The notes beneath the pieces are model-generated. The model ran no database searches. It had not been told where the DNA came from and saw nothing but the letters and a program-made list of their open reading frames with translations. The position numbers and the translations under genes were made by a program. Shown here piece after piece: positions 16,724 through 24,658 of a stretch of DNA of 64,000 nucleotides. Numbering within the stretch: the first letter of the stretch is position 1; each line of letters begins with the position of its first letter. The DNA comes from Collinsella sp. AF23-4AC (lineage in GTDB: Bacteria; Actinomycetota; Coriobacteriia; Coriobacteriales; Coriobacteriaceae), in contig NZ_QRVE01000004.1 in assembly GCF_003462685.1 (NCBI RefSeq), positions 1 through 64,000 of the forward strand, given 5' to 3'.

Positions 16724-17470
16724 CTAGAGGCGGTAGGGGGCGCCGCTGCGGATGATGGATTCGCGCACCAGGACATCCATGGCGTCGAGGGTGATCTCGG
16801 GCATCTCTCGGTACTTTTGCAGCACCGAGAGCTCGGTGCAGGCCAGAATGACGCGGTCGCAGCCGCTACGGGCGAACTCCCACATCACGCGGTCGAACTT
16901 ATCCATATCGGGCTCACGTCCGGCCTTCACATCATCGTAGATAAGCGACATCACATCGTTCTGACGTTTCTCGCTGGGATAGACGACCTCAACACCCGCA
17001 GCCTTACATTCGCGGCCGTAGACGCCCGCGCCCACGGTGCCATCGGTTCCCATAATGCCAATCTTGTGCACCGGCTCGGCCGGCATACTCAGGTTGGGAT
17101 CGAACTCGCACTCCCCCATCACCGCACCGGCCAGAGCATAGCGCACCGACTCACGCGGCATGTGGATAATCGGCACCTTCGTAAACGACTGGATCTGGTC
17201 GTAGAAGTAGTGTGACGTGTTGCAGGGAATGGCAATGTGCGCACAGCCCAGCGACTCGAGTGCCTGGGCACACTCTTTCATGGTCGCCAGCAGCTTGGCA
17301 TGCTCGCCGGTCTTAATGGCCAACGTGCGGTCGGGCATGGTCGACTTGGAGAGCACCACCATGTCGATATGTTCCTGATCGCAGGCAGCAGCCGTATGAC
17401 GCACCACCTGGTCGTAGTAATACGACGTGGCCTCGGCGCCCATGCCACCGATAACTCCCAGCTTTTCCAT
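16724..17470 (-). CDS. aspartate/glutamate racemase family protein
   Basis: 248-residue cofactor-independent amino-acid racemase. VIGGMGAEAT at residues 6-15 is the family N-terminus; the two catalytic cysteines sit in IPCNTSH (Cys83) and LACTELS (Cys211), both intact. The start at MEKLGVIGG follows AAGGAGGCG. The gene lies 84 bp downstream of an ATP-grasp ligase on the same strand, suggesting that the D-amino acid made here (D-Asp is most likely) feeds that ligase. Substrate choice between Asp, Glu and others is inference. Confidence 0.87.
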   Translation of the reverse strand: MEKLGVIGGMGAEATSYYYDQVVRHTAAACDQEHIDMVVLSKSTMPDRTLAIKTGEHAKLLATMKECAQALESLGCAHIAIPCNTSHYFYDQIQSFTKVPIIHMPRESVRYALAGAVMGECEFDPNLSMPAEPVHKIGIMGTDGTVGAGVYGRECKAAGVEVVYPSEKRQNDVMSLIYDDVKAGREPDMDKFDRVMWEFARSGCDRVILACTELSVLQKYREMPEITLDAMDVLVRESIIRSGAPYRL

Positions 17471-17554
17471 CGCCGCCTCCTTGGTGACGCTTGCACAATT
17501 GCGCGTATCATACCCGTGCCCGCCCGATGCAAACCGGACGGGCGCCGTGCTCAT

Positions 17555-18811
17555 CTACTTGTAATACGTCTTGAACAGCTTAAAGTGGCGCAGCTTGGTG
17601 TGCCACATGCGCAGCCAGCGGTTAAAGACAAAGTCGCCCTTCATAAACGAAGGGTCGGCGCCCTTGCCTTCCTTGTCCAGGCGATGCACCTTAGCGCGCA
17701 GCTCGGGATCCTTGACGTATTTGTCGACGACGCCCATGGGGACGACCATCCACAGCGCCTCGTCCTGCGCCGTCACAAACTCCGGCTCAAACGGGCGGTT
17801 GAACACATACTCGTCCACCACATACTTGGCAACGTTAAAGCCACTGTTAGTGACATAGTAGTTGCTGCGACCCTGACGCGTGTTGAAATCGAAGAACTTA
17901 AACGAGCCGTCGCGCTCGTCGTACTTAACGTCAAAGTTGGAATAGCCCACAAAGTGAAGGTCCTCGAGCAACTTGCGCACGCCATCCATAAGCTCGTCAT
18001 TGGGCTCGGTGATGATGCAGGCGTGATTACCGACGCCATGGGGCTGATGCTCCTCGAGCAGCACGTGACCCAGGCACATCATGCGGACCTTGCCGTTGCG
18101 GTCGGAATAGCTGGTGAGCACGCGCATGTACTCGTCGTTGCCGGGCACGCGATCCTGCAAGATCAGATCGTCGGTGTAGCCGCTGGCATACGAATCGCGA
18201 ATGACCTGTTCCAACTCAGCGCGGTCGGCAATCTCATAAGCCTTCTTCTGGCCCTCGAACTCGTGCTGCCACCACATGATGCCGTCAGAAGGCTTCAGAA
18301 TCATCGGGTAGGGAAAATCGATCTGGTCGAGCACTTCGGCAGGCGCCTCGCCTTGGGCGTTCAGCATCGCCATGGTGAAGGTAAAGGTATGCGGATAGGG
18401 CACGCCATGCTTCTCGCACAGCTCGTAGAAGATCTCCTTCTTCTGGCACTGCTCGAGCATGCTGTAGGGTGCGTAGGGAGCGACGATGTTATCCGCCAGC
18501 TCATGAGCATCCTTGGCCTGAGCCACGAGGGCAACATAGTTGTCGCCACAGCCCACAAGGACAATCGTCTTGTCGGCATGCGCTTGGGCAATGCCGTTGA
18601 CGGTTTTGAGCATCACGGGCATGGTGTCGATATCCACGTTGGGCGTGTAGTCGATAATCTGGCTGCGGTACGCGGGACCCGTCTGGTACTTGCCAAAGAC
18701 CAGACTCTTGACCTGGTACTCCTCGTAGAAGGCGCGCGCCACCGAATAGGCGTTGATGTCGCCACCGAGCAGCACGGGAATGAACTCGCGCTCTGTAAAT
18801 TGCAATGCCAT
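17555..18811 (-). CDS. ATP-grasp carboxylate-amine ligase
   Basis: 418-residue ATP-grasp protein. The N-terminal part contains LLGGDINAYSVARAF (residues 14-28) and VLVGCGDNYVALVA; the ATP-grasp core has FPYPMILKPSDGIMWW (near 157), the Lys/Glu binding region RVPGNDEYMRV and the metal-binding end KFFDFNTRQGRSNYY near 305. This is the architecture of D-aspartate ligase-like enzymes that add a D-amino acid to a peptidoglycan precursor. With the downstream racemase it forms a plausible D-Asp cross-bridge module. GAAACTTCC... gives only a weak site; GGAAGTTTCC precedes the ATG. Confidence 0.8.
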   Translation of the reverse strand: MALQFTEREFIPVLLGGDINAYSVARAFYEEYQVKSLVFGKYQTGPAYRSQIIDYTPNVDIDTMPVMLKTVNGIAQAHADKTIVLVGCGDNYVALVAQAKDAHELADNIVAPYAPYSMLEQCQKKEIFYELCEKHGVPYPHTFTFTMAMLNAQGEAPAEVLDQIDFPYPMILKPSDGIMWWQHEFEGQKKAYEIADRAELEQVIRDSYASGYTDDLILQDRVPGNDEYMRVLTSYSDRNGKVRMMCLGHVLLEEHQPHGVGNHACIITEPNDELMDGVRKLLEDLHFVGYSNFDVKYDERDGSFKFFDFNTRQGRSNYYVTNSGFNVAKYVVDEYVFNRPFEPEFVTAQDEALWMVVPMGVVDKYVKDPELRAKVHRLDKEGKGADPSFMKGDFVFNRWLRMWHTKLRHFKLFKTYYK

Positions 18812-19031
18812 GGAAACTTCCTATCATGAACTGCCCACACAACGGGCGGTCTTTGCGCAACTGATTTATTTTAGCGTGCCAAGCCGCCGGCGCCCAAAGC
18901 TCCACCGTATCTATGGCACTCAACGTAATCGTCCAGCACGAAGACGGCGCTCACCGTTGTATGACAATGGGCAATGAACCCACCGTTGTTGTAGGATTCA
19001 ACATGTTGCCCGCTCCGTCGAAAGGTGCACC

Positions 19032-19664
19032 GTGCCCCAGGCTCATCCGATCAACAACCCCATCATTGACGCCGCTAAGCGCGAACTTGCGGATCGTGCC
19101 CAGACGGCAGCTCCCCTACGCACCGCAAACGATGCTTACAACGGGCCCGCCCGCATCGTCTCAATCAACACGTCGGAGCACAAAGGCACGCGTAAGTCAC
19201 CCGTCGCCGACGGGCACGACACCGTCATCGAGCAGTTTGGCCTCGCCTCCGACGCACACGCCGGGCATTGGCACCGTCAGGTTTCCTTTTTGGCCGCAGA
19301 GTCCATCCAGACGGCGCAGGCCCGCGGGCTCGATGTACGCAAGGGTGACTTTGGGGAGAACTTCACCACGCAAGGCATCAATCTACTCTCGCTCCCCTTG
19401 GGCACGCAGCTCAAGCTTGGCAGCGAGGTGCTTGTCGAAATCAGCCAAATCGGCAAGGTCTGCCACACCCGTTGCGCCATCTACTATCTCGCCGGCGACT
19501 GTATCTTTCCCCACGAGGGCGTTTTCGGCGTGGTACTAAAGGGCGGAGAGGTCAACGCCGGCGACGAAATCCATGTAGTCAAACTCGGTGACGGCACCTG
19601 TTCGTTCACCCCTGCCGAGGCCCTCGAAGAGATTGAGCAGGCTCGTCTCGAAGGAACCCTGTAG
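19032..19664 (+). CDS. MOSC domain protein
   Basis: 210 residues. The MOSC (molybdenum cofactor sulfurase C-terminal) fold is recognised from IVSINTSEHKGTRK near residue 42, GLASDAHAGHWHRQVSFLA near 70, GDFGENFTTQG near 105 and the conserved Cys in GKVCHTRCAIYY near 143. Such small stand-alone MOSC proteins are thought to carry sulfur or handle Mo cofactor and N-hydroxylated substrates. The GTG start at 19032 follows GAAAGGTG. Divergent from the ATP-grasp gene; no Mo-cofactor genes nearby. Confidence 0.85.
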   Translation: MPQAHPINNPIIDAAKRELADRAQTAAPLRTANDAYNGPARIVSINTSEHKGTRKSPVADGHDTVIEQFGLASDAHAGHWHRQVSFLAAESIQTAQARGLDVRKGDFGENFTTQGINLLSLPLGTQLKLGSEVLVEISQIGKVCHTRCAIYYLAGDCIFPHEGVFGVVLKGGEVNAGDEIHVVKLGDGTCSFTPAEALEEIEQARLEGTL

Positions 19665-19732
19665 TTGCAAAACCCCACGTGAGGGCAATTTTTACAGCCA
19701 AAAATCCTCACAAACAGGGTTCCGTAACGTTA

Positions 19733-19855
19733 AAGTTGAACTCTATGGTTTCTCAACAATTCATCATAACTGCAGGTCAAAGCCAAAGCCTCAAGTTCAA
19801 CTTGACCCTTTGGAACCTTTAAGGTTCAAGTTGAGGTCGAAAGCAGTAGTAGAAT
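19733..19855 (+). promoter_or_regulatory. repeated AAGTTGAAC/TTCAACTT motifs upstream of wall hydrolase gene
   Basis: Related motifs occur at 19733-19742 (AAGTTGAACT), 19791-19805 (a near-palindrome TCAAGTTCAACTTGA) and 19823-19836 (GGTTCAAGTTGAGG), followed by a possible -10 TAGAAT at 19850-19855. The clustering in front of a secreted wall-hydrolase gene suggests a multi-site operator. No regulator can be named. Confidence 0.35.
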
Positions 19856-19897
19856 ACCGTTCGAACCATAACCTACGATTGATTGCAGAGGGACTGG

Positions 19898-21031
19898 ATG
19901 CAGCATTCGAATCATCGCACCGCAGCGCTCATTGCGTCGAAGCCGGCTCGTATCATCACGAGCGCCGCGCTCGCCGTTGCGCTGACGGCCACACCGATGC
20001 TCTCCCCCGTTGCGGCGTATGCCGCCTCGCAGGCAACGCAGGACCAGCTTTCCGCAGCCCAGCAGAAGATCGAAGCCGCCACGAGCGCCTACAACGACGC
20101 CCGCACCAAACTCGATGACCTGCAAAAGCAGATTGACTCCAATGAGGCAAGCATCGAGGAAATCGAGGCCAAGCTTCCCGAGCAGCAGGCCAAGGCAAGC
20201 TCTGCCATGCGCGATCTGTACAAGTATCAGAAGGGCACCAATCCCATCGTGAGCTTCCTGGTCAACGCGCAGAGCCTGGGTGAGTTCATCACGACCTGCA
20301 AATACACCAACCAGATCACGAGTTCGAGCGTCGACGAGATCGAAGAGCTCAATAACATGCAAACCGAACTCGAGCAGAACAAGGCTGAGCTCCAGCAGGC
20401 CAAGTCTCAGCTTGAGGCAGAGCAGAAAAACGCCGAGGATGCGCTGGCGCAGGCCCAGCAGCTCCGCAGCGAGGCACAGGCAAAAGCCGAGCAGGAAAAT
20501 GCCGCCGAGCTTGCCAAGCTTGAGGCCGATAAGGCCGCTGCCGCCGAGAAGCTCTCGGGCGAGGGCGTAAGCGGCAGCAATTCCAGCAGCCAGGCCACCA
20601 ACACCAACACCACCATCGACACCACGGTGAACAGCTCCAATACCGGTAGCTCCGATTACGATTCGTTCATTAATGAGTGGACGAGCCGCATCGACAACTA
20701 TCTCGCCGGCTCCCCCATGGCAGGCCAGGGCTATAACTTTGCCGTCGCCGCCTGGAATACCGGTGTCGACCCCCGTTGGTCCCCCGCCATCGCCTGCATC
20801 GAGAGCACCAAGGGTGCTTATTGCGCCAATTCTTATAACGCCTGGGGCTGGAGTGCACGTGGCGGCGGTTGGCGCAGCTTTGGCAGCTGGAGCGAGGGCA
20901 TCTCCGCTCACGTTGCCTATCTGGGGGCCAACTACGGCTCCACCCTTACCCCGGCAGCGGCCAAAAAGTACTGCCCGCCCACGTGGCAGGACTGGTACAA
21001 CAAAGTCGCCGCTCAGATGAACCGCATCTAA
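19898..21031 (+). CDS. secreted coiled-coil peptidoglycan hydrolase-like protein
   Basis: 377 residues. A signal peptide (TSAALAVALTATPMLSPVAAYA) is followed by a long PcsB/CwlO-type coiled coil, about residues 45-230 (SAAQQKIEAATSAYNDAR, then LEQNKAELQQAKSQLEAEQ), a Ser/Thr/Asn-rich linker, and a C-terminal domain of about 120 residues with ACIESTKGAYCANSYNAWGW that resembles a lysozyme/glucosaminidase-like fold, with the Glu as candidate catalytic residue. The start is set at the ATG of MQHSNHRT with AGAGGGAC upstream; a TTG 15 bases earlier is possible. Probably acts outside the membrane in wall remodelling or daughter-cell separation. Confidence 0.8.
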   Translation: MQHSNHRTAALIASKPARIITSAALAVALTATPMLSPVAAYAASQATQDQLSAAQQKIEAATSAYNDARTKLDDLQKQIDSNEASIEEIEAKLPEQQAKASSAMRDLYKYQKGTNPIVSFLVNAQSLGEFITTCKYTNQITSSSVDEIEELNNMQTELEQNKAELQQAKSQLEAEQKNAEDALAQAQQLRSEAQAKAEQENAAELAKLEADKAAAAEKLSGEGVSGSNSSSQATNTNTTIDTTVNSSNTGSSDYDSFINEWTSRIDNYLAGSPMAGQGYNFAVAAWNTGVDPRWSPAIACIESTKGAYCANSYNAWGWSARGGGWRSFGSWSEGISAHVAYLGANYGSTLTPAAAKKYCPPTWQDWYNKVAAQMNRI

Positions 21032-21040
21032 GTGCAACTG

Positions 21041-21070
21041 CAAAGGGCCCCAATGGGGCCCTTTTCTTTT
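21041..21070 (+). terminator. intrinsic terminator of the wall hydrolase gene
   Basis: AAGGGCCCCA pairs with TGGGGCCCTT and is followed by TTCTTTT. It lies at the convergent end with the kinase gene and overlaps its last bases. Confidence 0.85.
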
Positions 21071-22448
21071 AGGTAGCGGAGGTATCGACGACGCCGGTCG
21101 CATTGGCAACCGCGACTATGACGATCATGCATAGGAGCAGCACACCCAATGCCTTGAGCCAGAGTTTCGCGAGCTTCTTGCCGCGATAGCTGTCGAGCAG
21201 TGCGAATCGCCGACGAAGACGGCGCTTATCGAGCAGCGCAAAATGCATAAGCACCATAAGGCCATCGACAAAGAAAAAATACTCGATTATGAGAAGCCAC
21301 GTCGGGTAGCTTTGGTTTGCTCCCGTGGGGTGAAAGACGGCAAAGTGACTTCCGGCAAAGAACACAAGCAGTGAGAAGCAGACGAGCGTATTCCAAATAC
21401 GCCCCAGAGACTCCGGAACGCGAGAGAGCAGACCGCATGCAGCGGAGGCGGCAGGCCTAGGAAGCCCTGCGGGGTTCTGGAGCCCTTGGGACGTCAACGC
21501 CGTCTCCGAGGCCGGAGCACGGACAAGCACAGGCGCAGGAGGCCGCACGGGGCGACTTAGATCGTATGCCGCGCGCGTCGCCCGTCCCAACGCTTCCGCG
21601 CTCGCAAAACGCTTGGCCGGGTCGAGCGCCATCGACATGCAGACGGCATCGGCAAGTGGAGTGGGAATGCCGCGCGCCTCGCATTGCTCGCGCATGTCGA
21701 GCCCTGGTTTAGGGTCGACTCCCGTCAAGCAGAAGAACAACAGGGCGCCAAGTGCGTAGACGTCGCTTCGCACGCTCGTCTGCCCAAACCCATACTGCTC
21801 GGGCGGCGCATAGGGCCGTGTCCCAAACTTGACGGTATCGGCATCGGCGCCATCGCGCCATACGCGCGCGATCCCCAAGTCGATAATCACCAGCGATGAA
21901 AACGTCAGGCCGTCATCAGGCGTATAGTTGGCACCTGTCACGATGATATTCGACGGCTTGAGGTCGCGATGGATCACCGGCGCCGACGTCTCCCCCGCCA
22001 TTGCAAAACCGGTGTGGAGCTCGCCCACGGCATCGCATAGGGCAGGATACAATTCACGCGCATAATCGGGGGTGGCTCCCAGACGGTACACCAGCGCCCC
22101 GAGCGTCTCCCCTTCGATGTATTCCATAACCACGTTGAGCTCGTCGCCCACACGACGACAATCGACGATTCTGGGCAGGTGCTCAAAACGCCTGCCTGCC
22201 CGCTGAGCGGCAAACAGACGCTCGTATGCCCCGCCGATTTGAGCCGAAGCATCGATGCGTTTACGGACAAAGGGGCCGAGCGAACCACCGCCGGTTCCTT
22301 CAAAGTACACAAGCTCGGTTGTTTCAACGGACGAGCGCTTAAGTACACGCTCCACGCGATAGCTGTCGTCACGATCGAGCGACGCCAGGTGCTCGGCAAG
22401 CGCTGCGGTCAGCTCATCATCGTAATATGTTGGGGTCTGATTATCCAT
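21069..22448 (-). CDS. membrane-anchored Ser/Thr protein kinase
   Basis: 459 residues. A Hanks-type kinase domain fills the N-terminal 290: candidate ATP Lys63 (VRKRI), catalytic loop HRDLKPSN (160-167), DLG replacing DFG at 190-192, and the activation/APE region GTRPYAPPEQYG. After a Pro-rich spacer come three hydrophobic segments in the last 120 residues, so the kinase faces the cytoplasm and no extracellular sensor such as PASTA is present. The start at MDNQTPT is chosen over upstream Met codons by its position near GGAGG, although the spacing is tight. It is followed upstream by a DNA-binding-like partner gene, also minus strand. Confidence 0.87.
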   Translation of the reverse strand: MDNQTPTYYDDELTAALAEHLASLDRDDSYRVERVLKRSSVETTELVYFEGTGGGSLGPFVRKRIDASAQIGGAYERLFAAQRAGRRFEHLPRIVDCRRVGDELNVVMEYIEGETLGALVYRLGATPDYARELYPALCDAVGELHTGFAMAGETSAPVIHRDLKPSNIIVTGANYTPDDGLTFSSLVIIDLGIARVWRDGADADTVKFGTRPYAPPEQYGFGQTSVRSDVYALGALLFFCLTGVDPKPGLDMREQCEARGIPTPLADAVCMSMALDPAKRFASAEALGRATRAAYDLSRPVRPPAPVLVRAPASETALTSQGLQNPAGLPRPAASAACGLLSRVPESLGRIWNTLVCFSLLVFFAGSHFAVFHPTGANQSYPTWLLIIEYFFFVDGLMVLMHFALLDKRRLRRRFALLDSYRGKKLAKLWLKALGVLLLCMIVIVAVANATGVVDTSAT

Positions 22449-22546
22449 AGCCTCCATCATAGCGCAGGGCGCAGACACCCCATGGCATCCGCGCCCCGTT
22501 CGTTTGCATCGTTGTTCGGCAGCTCCGCCGGCTCAGATATCAGCCG

Positions 22547-22969
22547 CTAACTCACCGTCTCCTCGCCAAAGCGATACAGCTCCTCGTTGACCTTTTGGAG
22601 GCTGCACCCGCGATCGATACAGAAGATGATGATCGCATCGCGACGGTCCTTGCAGTTAAGGACGCTTACCCCGGCAGCCGTCAGCGCACGGTTAGTCTCT
22701 TTGAGCGTCAGCGCCATCGCAAAGGCAATCTGCAGCACCTTATTGCGGCTCGGATGACGCGCACCGGTAAAGATCTGATAGCCAAAGGTCTCATTGAGAT
22801 CGGCCATACGAACCACGCGCGAGCGCTCCAAGCCCTTTTCCTGCAGCAGTTGCTTCAGGTAGTCCGAAAGCGACGGGGTGGCAAAGTCGTGCTCCTTGAT
22901 ATAGCCATCGATGTTTGGCGCGTCGAGAAGCTCATTGAGTAACTCGTCAGTCAGCTTTTTATCGGGCAT
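22547..22969 (-). CDS. helix-turn-helix-like partner of the Ser/Thr kinase
   Basis: 140 residues without membrane segments. A central portion (SLSDYLKQLLQEKGLERSRVVRMADLNETFGYQIFTGARHPSR) has the length and pattern of an XRE-type helix-turn-helix, and the C-terminal third (DRRDAIIIFCIDRGCSLQKVNEELYRFGEE) resembles the conserved tail of small proteins encoded beside kinases of this type. It lies 98 bp upstream of the kinase gene on the same strand. I infer a kinase-linked regulator; a direct DNA-binding role is unproven. Confidence 0.6.
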   Translation of the reverse strand: MPDKKLTDELLNELLDAPNIDGYIKEHDFATPSLSDYLKQLLQEKGLERSRVVRMADLNETFGYQIFTGARHPSRNKVLQIAFAMALTLKETNRALTAAGVSVLNCKDRRDAIIIFCIDRGCSLQKVNEELYRFGEETVS

Positions 22970-23001
22970 ACGGCCTCACCTCCCCCAGTGCATGCAACAT
23001 G

Positions 23002-23445
23002 CTAGAAACCGCTTACGTCCGAACGCTCCCAGCTAGCAACCTGGTCGGGAGACACCGTACCCAGCGCCTCGAACTTCCAGGAGCCGCCCGCCTTCAGATG
23101 ATTGGTGTTTGCAAGAGCCGTTCCAACCTGGTTGCCATCGGCATCATACAGAACATATTCAATCTGAATGTAGCTCTTTTCCTTGTCCGTGTTATTGGTC
23201 AGCGTGCCCGTGATCTTATAGGTAAACTGATTGGAAGTGTCTTCAGCCTCGTCAGCAATGGTATACGGTTCTTGCGGTTCTTTTTGCTCCTCAGCCTGCT
23301 GTGTCGTCTCGGCAGGTTTTGCCGAATCGCTCGCAGACGAATCGGTTGAGTTGCCGCCCATAGAGCCCACGGCACCGACAATAACCAGCACCACGATGAT
23401 GCCTAGGACAATCTTGCCGATCGGCTTCTTTCCCTCTTTTGCCAT
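23002..23445 (-). CDS. membrane-anchored FxLYD-like domain protein
   Basis: 147 residues: a basic N-terminus, one hydrophobic helix (IVLGIIVVLVIVGAVG, about 11-26), a Ser/Ala/Glu-rich linker and a C-terminal beta domain of about 80 residues (FTYKITGTLTNNTDKEKSYIQIEYVLYDADG, read here as two parts, FTYKITGTLTNNT and YIQIEYVLYDADG) typical of FxLYD/DUF4352-type extracytoplasmic domains. Its ribosome binding site AGGAAGG lies inside a perfect 14-bp hairpin at 23451-23504, which implies conditional translation. Function unknown. Confidence 0.65.
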   Translation of the reverse strand: MAKEGKKPIGKIVLGIIVVLVIVGAVGSMGGNSTDSSASDSAKPAETTQQAEEQKEPQEPYTIADEAEDTSNQFTYKITGTLTNNTDKEKSYIQIEYVLYDADGNQVGTALANTNHLKAGGSWKFEALGTVSPDQVASWERSDVSGF

Positions 23446-23450
23446 TATTC

Positions 23451-23504
23451 ATCCTTCCTACGATCCGGCTACCGTGCCGGCACACAGCACATCGTAGGAA
23501 GGAT
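23451..23504 (-). promoter_or_regulatory. perfect 14-bp hairpin sequestering a ribosome binding site
   Basis: In the mRNA (minus strand) ATCCTTCCTACGAT is followed, after 26 nt, by its exact complement ATCGTAGGAAGGAT. The second arm contains the AGGAAGG site that stands 7 bases before the ATG at 23445. The loop has a further G/C-rich mini-hairpin (GTGCCGGCAC). If formed, the site is fully paired. There is no U run for termination. Confidence 0.75.
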
Positions 23505-23608
23505 TGAACTTGAATTCATTAGCTGAGAGCTAAGGTTGCGGTAAACGGCCAATGCAGTTATCCAAACGCCGAGCAAACGCACTTTGCGCGACCGTCTGCC
23601 AGCAGTGA

Positions 23609-23932
23609 TCAACCCACAGTGACAGATTCCCCGGTAAAAGCACTGATCATCAACAGGACAAAGAAAACAAGGTAGCTGACACTCAGCAGGTACGCAATGA
23701 TCAGAAAGACGACCCAGCCGACATTGGTTTTACCGTCGGCACGGCGTTGCTCGCGATTGCGGCAGAGCCAAATCGTCACGCCGATGGCAGTGATAAACAG
23801 CACGAGCGCCGCCGCGGCAAGCCCAGCAAGCGCAAACATCACGCCAATGCTCACAGCAATAACCGGAAGCAGCAGCAAACCGCACCCGCATCCACCCGGA
23901 CTATATACGGCAGACTGTCGGCGTCGCTTCAT
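23609..23932 (-). CDS. small hydrophobic membrane protein
   Basis: About 107 residues with a basic start MKRRRQSAVYSPGG, a Gly/Cys-rich turn, then three hydrophobic segments (LLLLPVIAVSIGVMFALAGL, AALVLFITAIGVTIWLC, VVFLIIAYLLSVSYLVFFVL). The start at MKRRRQ is preferred; a GTG 30 bases earlier is in frame. No family recognised. It sits between the FxLYD-like protein and the higBA module. Confidence 0.55.
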   Translation of the reverse strand: MKRRRQSAVYSPGGCGCGLLLLPVIAVSIGVMFALAGLAAAALVLFITAIGVTIWLCRNREQRRADGKTNVGWVVFLIIAYLLSVSYLVFFVLLMISAFTGESVTVG

Positions 23933-23961
23933 CGCCGCGCCACCCCCATCATCTCTGAGCA

Positions 23962-24303
23962 CTACAGTGCGATGGCCTGCTGAACAGGAACGATCTTATC
24001 GAGTTCCGGTTCGATCCGCCTTTTCTCGGCCTCAAGGTCAAACGCCATCTGAGCGCGCAGCCAATAACCATCCGTCAGGCCAAAATAACGGCAAAGACGG
24101 AGGTCGGTGTCGGCCGTCACGCGACGTTTTCCCAAGACAATCTGCCCGATACGCTGAGCCGGAATCCCGGTCTCTTTCGCAAGGCGATATTGAGAAATGC
24201 CCATGGGAACAAGAAACTCCTCTTTGAGAAGCTCACCAGGAGTCACTGGCGACAGCAAATCGGCCGAGGTCTCATCACTTGTGATAATCGACGATTTCGA
24301 CAT
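23962..24303 (-). CDS. higA: HigA-type antitoxin
   Basis: 113-residue XRE-type DNA-binding antitoxin. The HigA signature is clear: PGELLKEEFLVPMGISQYRLAKETGIPAQRI, seen here as PGELLKEEFL then ISQYRLAKETGIP, and the following GKRRVTADTDLRLCRYFG. It overlaps the 3' end of the toxin gene, with which it is certainly co-transcribed; GACAGGAG lies upstream of the ATG. HigA neutralises HigB and should repress the operon. Confidence 0.9.
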   Translation of the reverse strand: MSKSSIITSDETSADLLSPVTPGELLKEEFLVPMGISQYRLAKETGIPAQRIGQIVLGKRRVTADTDLRLCRYFGLTDGYWLRAQMAFDLEAEKRRIEPELDKIVPVQQAIAL

Positions 24304-24556
24304 TCCAAGCCATCTCCTGTCTCCACTCAAAACAGACCCGATAGCGCTCGTTAACACGGATGCTATATTGCCCGGCACGATCGCCCTTCAAAGCTTCCAG
24401 GCGGTTGCCCGGTGGAACGCGAAGATCATCAAGCGAAGCACAAACCTGCAGTTGGCGAATCTTCCTCAACGCAACACGCTCAAAGGGCACGAACTTCCTG
24501 ACCCGCACACCCATGGCAAAGCGTTCGGTATCCTCATCTTTATACGATGCAATCAT
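24275..24556 (-). CDS. higB: HigB-type (RelE/ParE superfamily) toxin
   Basis: 93-residue ribosome-dependent mRNA interferase candidate. The RelE-like C-terminal motif NERYRVCFEWRQ and KIRQLQVCASLDDLRVPPGNRLEAL are typical of HigB (LEALKGDRAGQYSIRVN). The toxin precedes the antitoxin and overlaps it by 29 bases, the gene order characteristic of higBA. The downstream sequence is not obviously mobile, so this may be a chromosomal module. Confidence 0.9.
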   Translation of the reverse strand: MIASYKDEDTERFAMGVRVRKFVPFERVALRKIRQLQVCASLDDLRVPPGNRLEALKGDRAGQYSIRVNERYRVCFEWRQEMAWNVEIVDYHK

Positions 24557-24658
24557 AGTATCGCCTTACGTTAGTAACGTCAAACGTTTCTATAGACTTA
24601 CATCTCTATTATATCGTACGTTTGTTCGTATTTTCTAGAACAAATAGTCCTTCACGCC

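Noticed and set aside
17237-18829. 530-codon frame antisense to the ATP-grasp and racemase genes
   Set aside because: The opposite strand encodes clear ATP-grasp and racemase motifs, so this frame is a compositional shadow.
18913-19031. Small protein upstream of the MOSC gene (frame beginning MALNVIVQHED)
   Set aside because: It runs on into the MOSC gene in another frame, lacks a ribosome binding site and stop of its own, so it is not supported.
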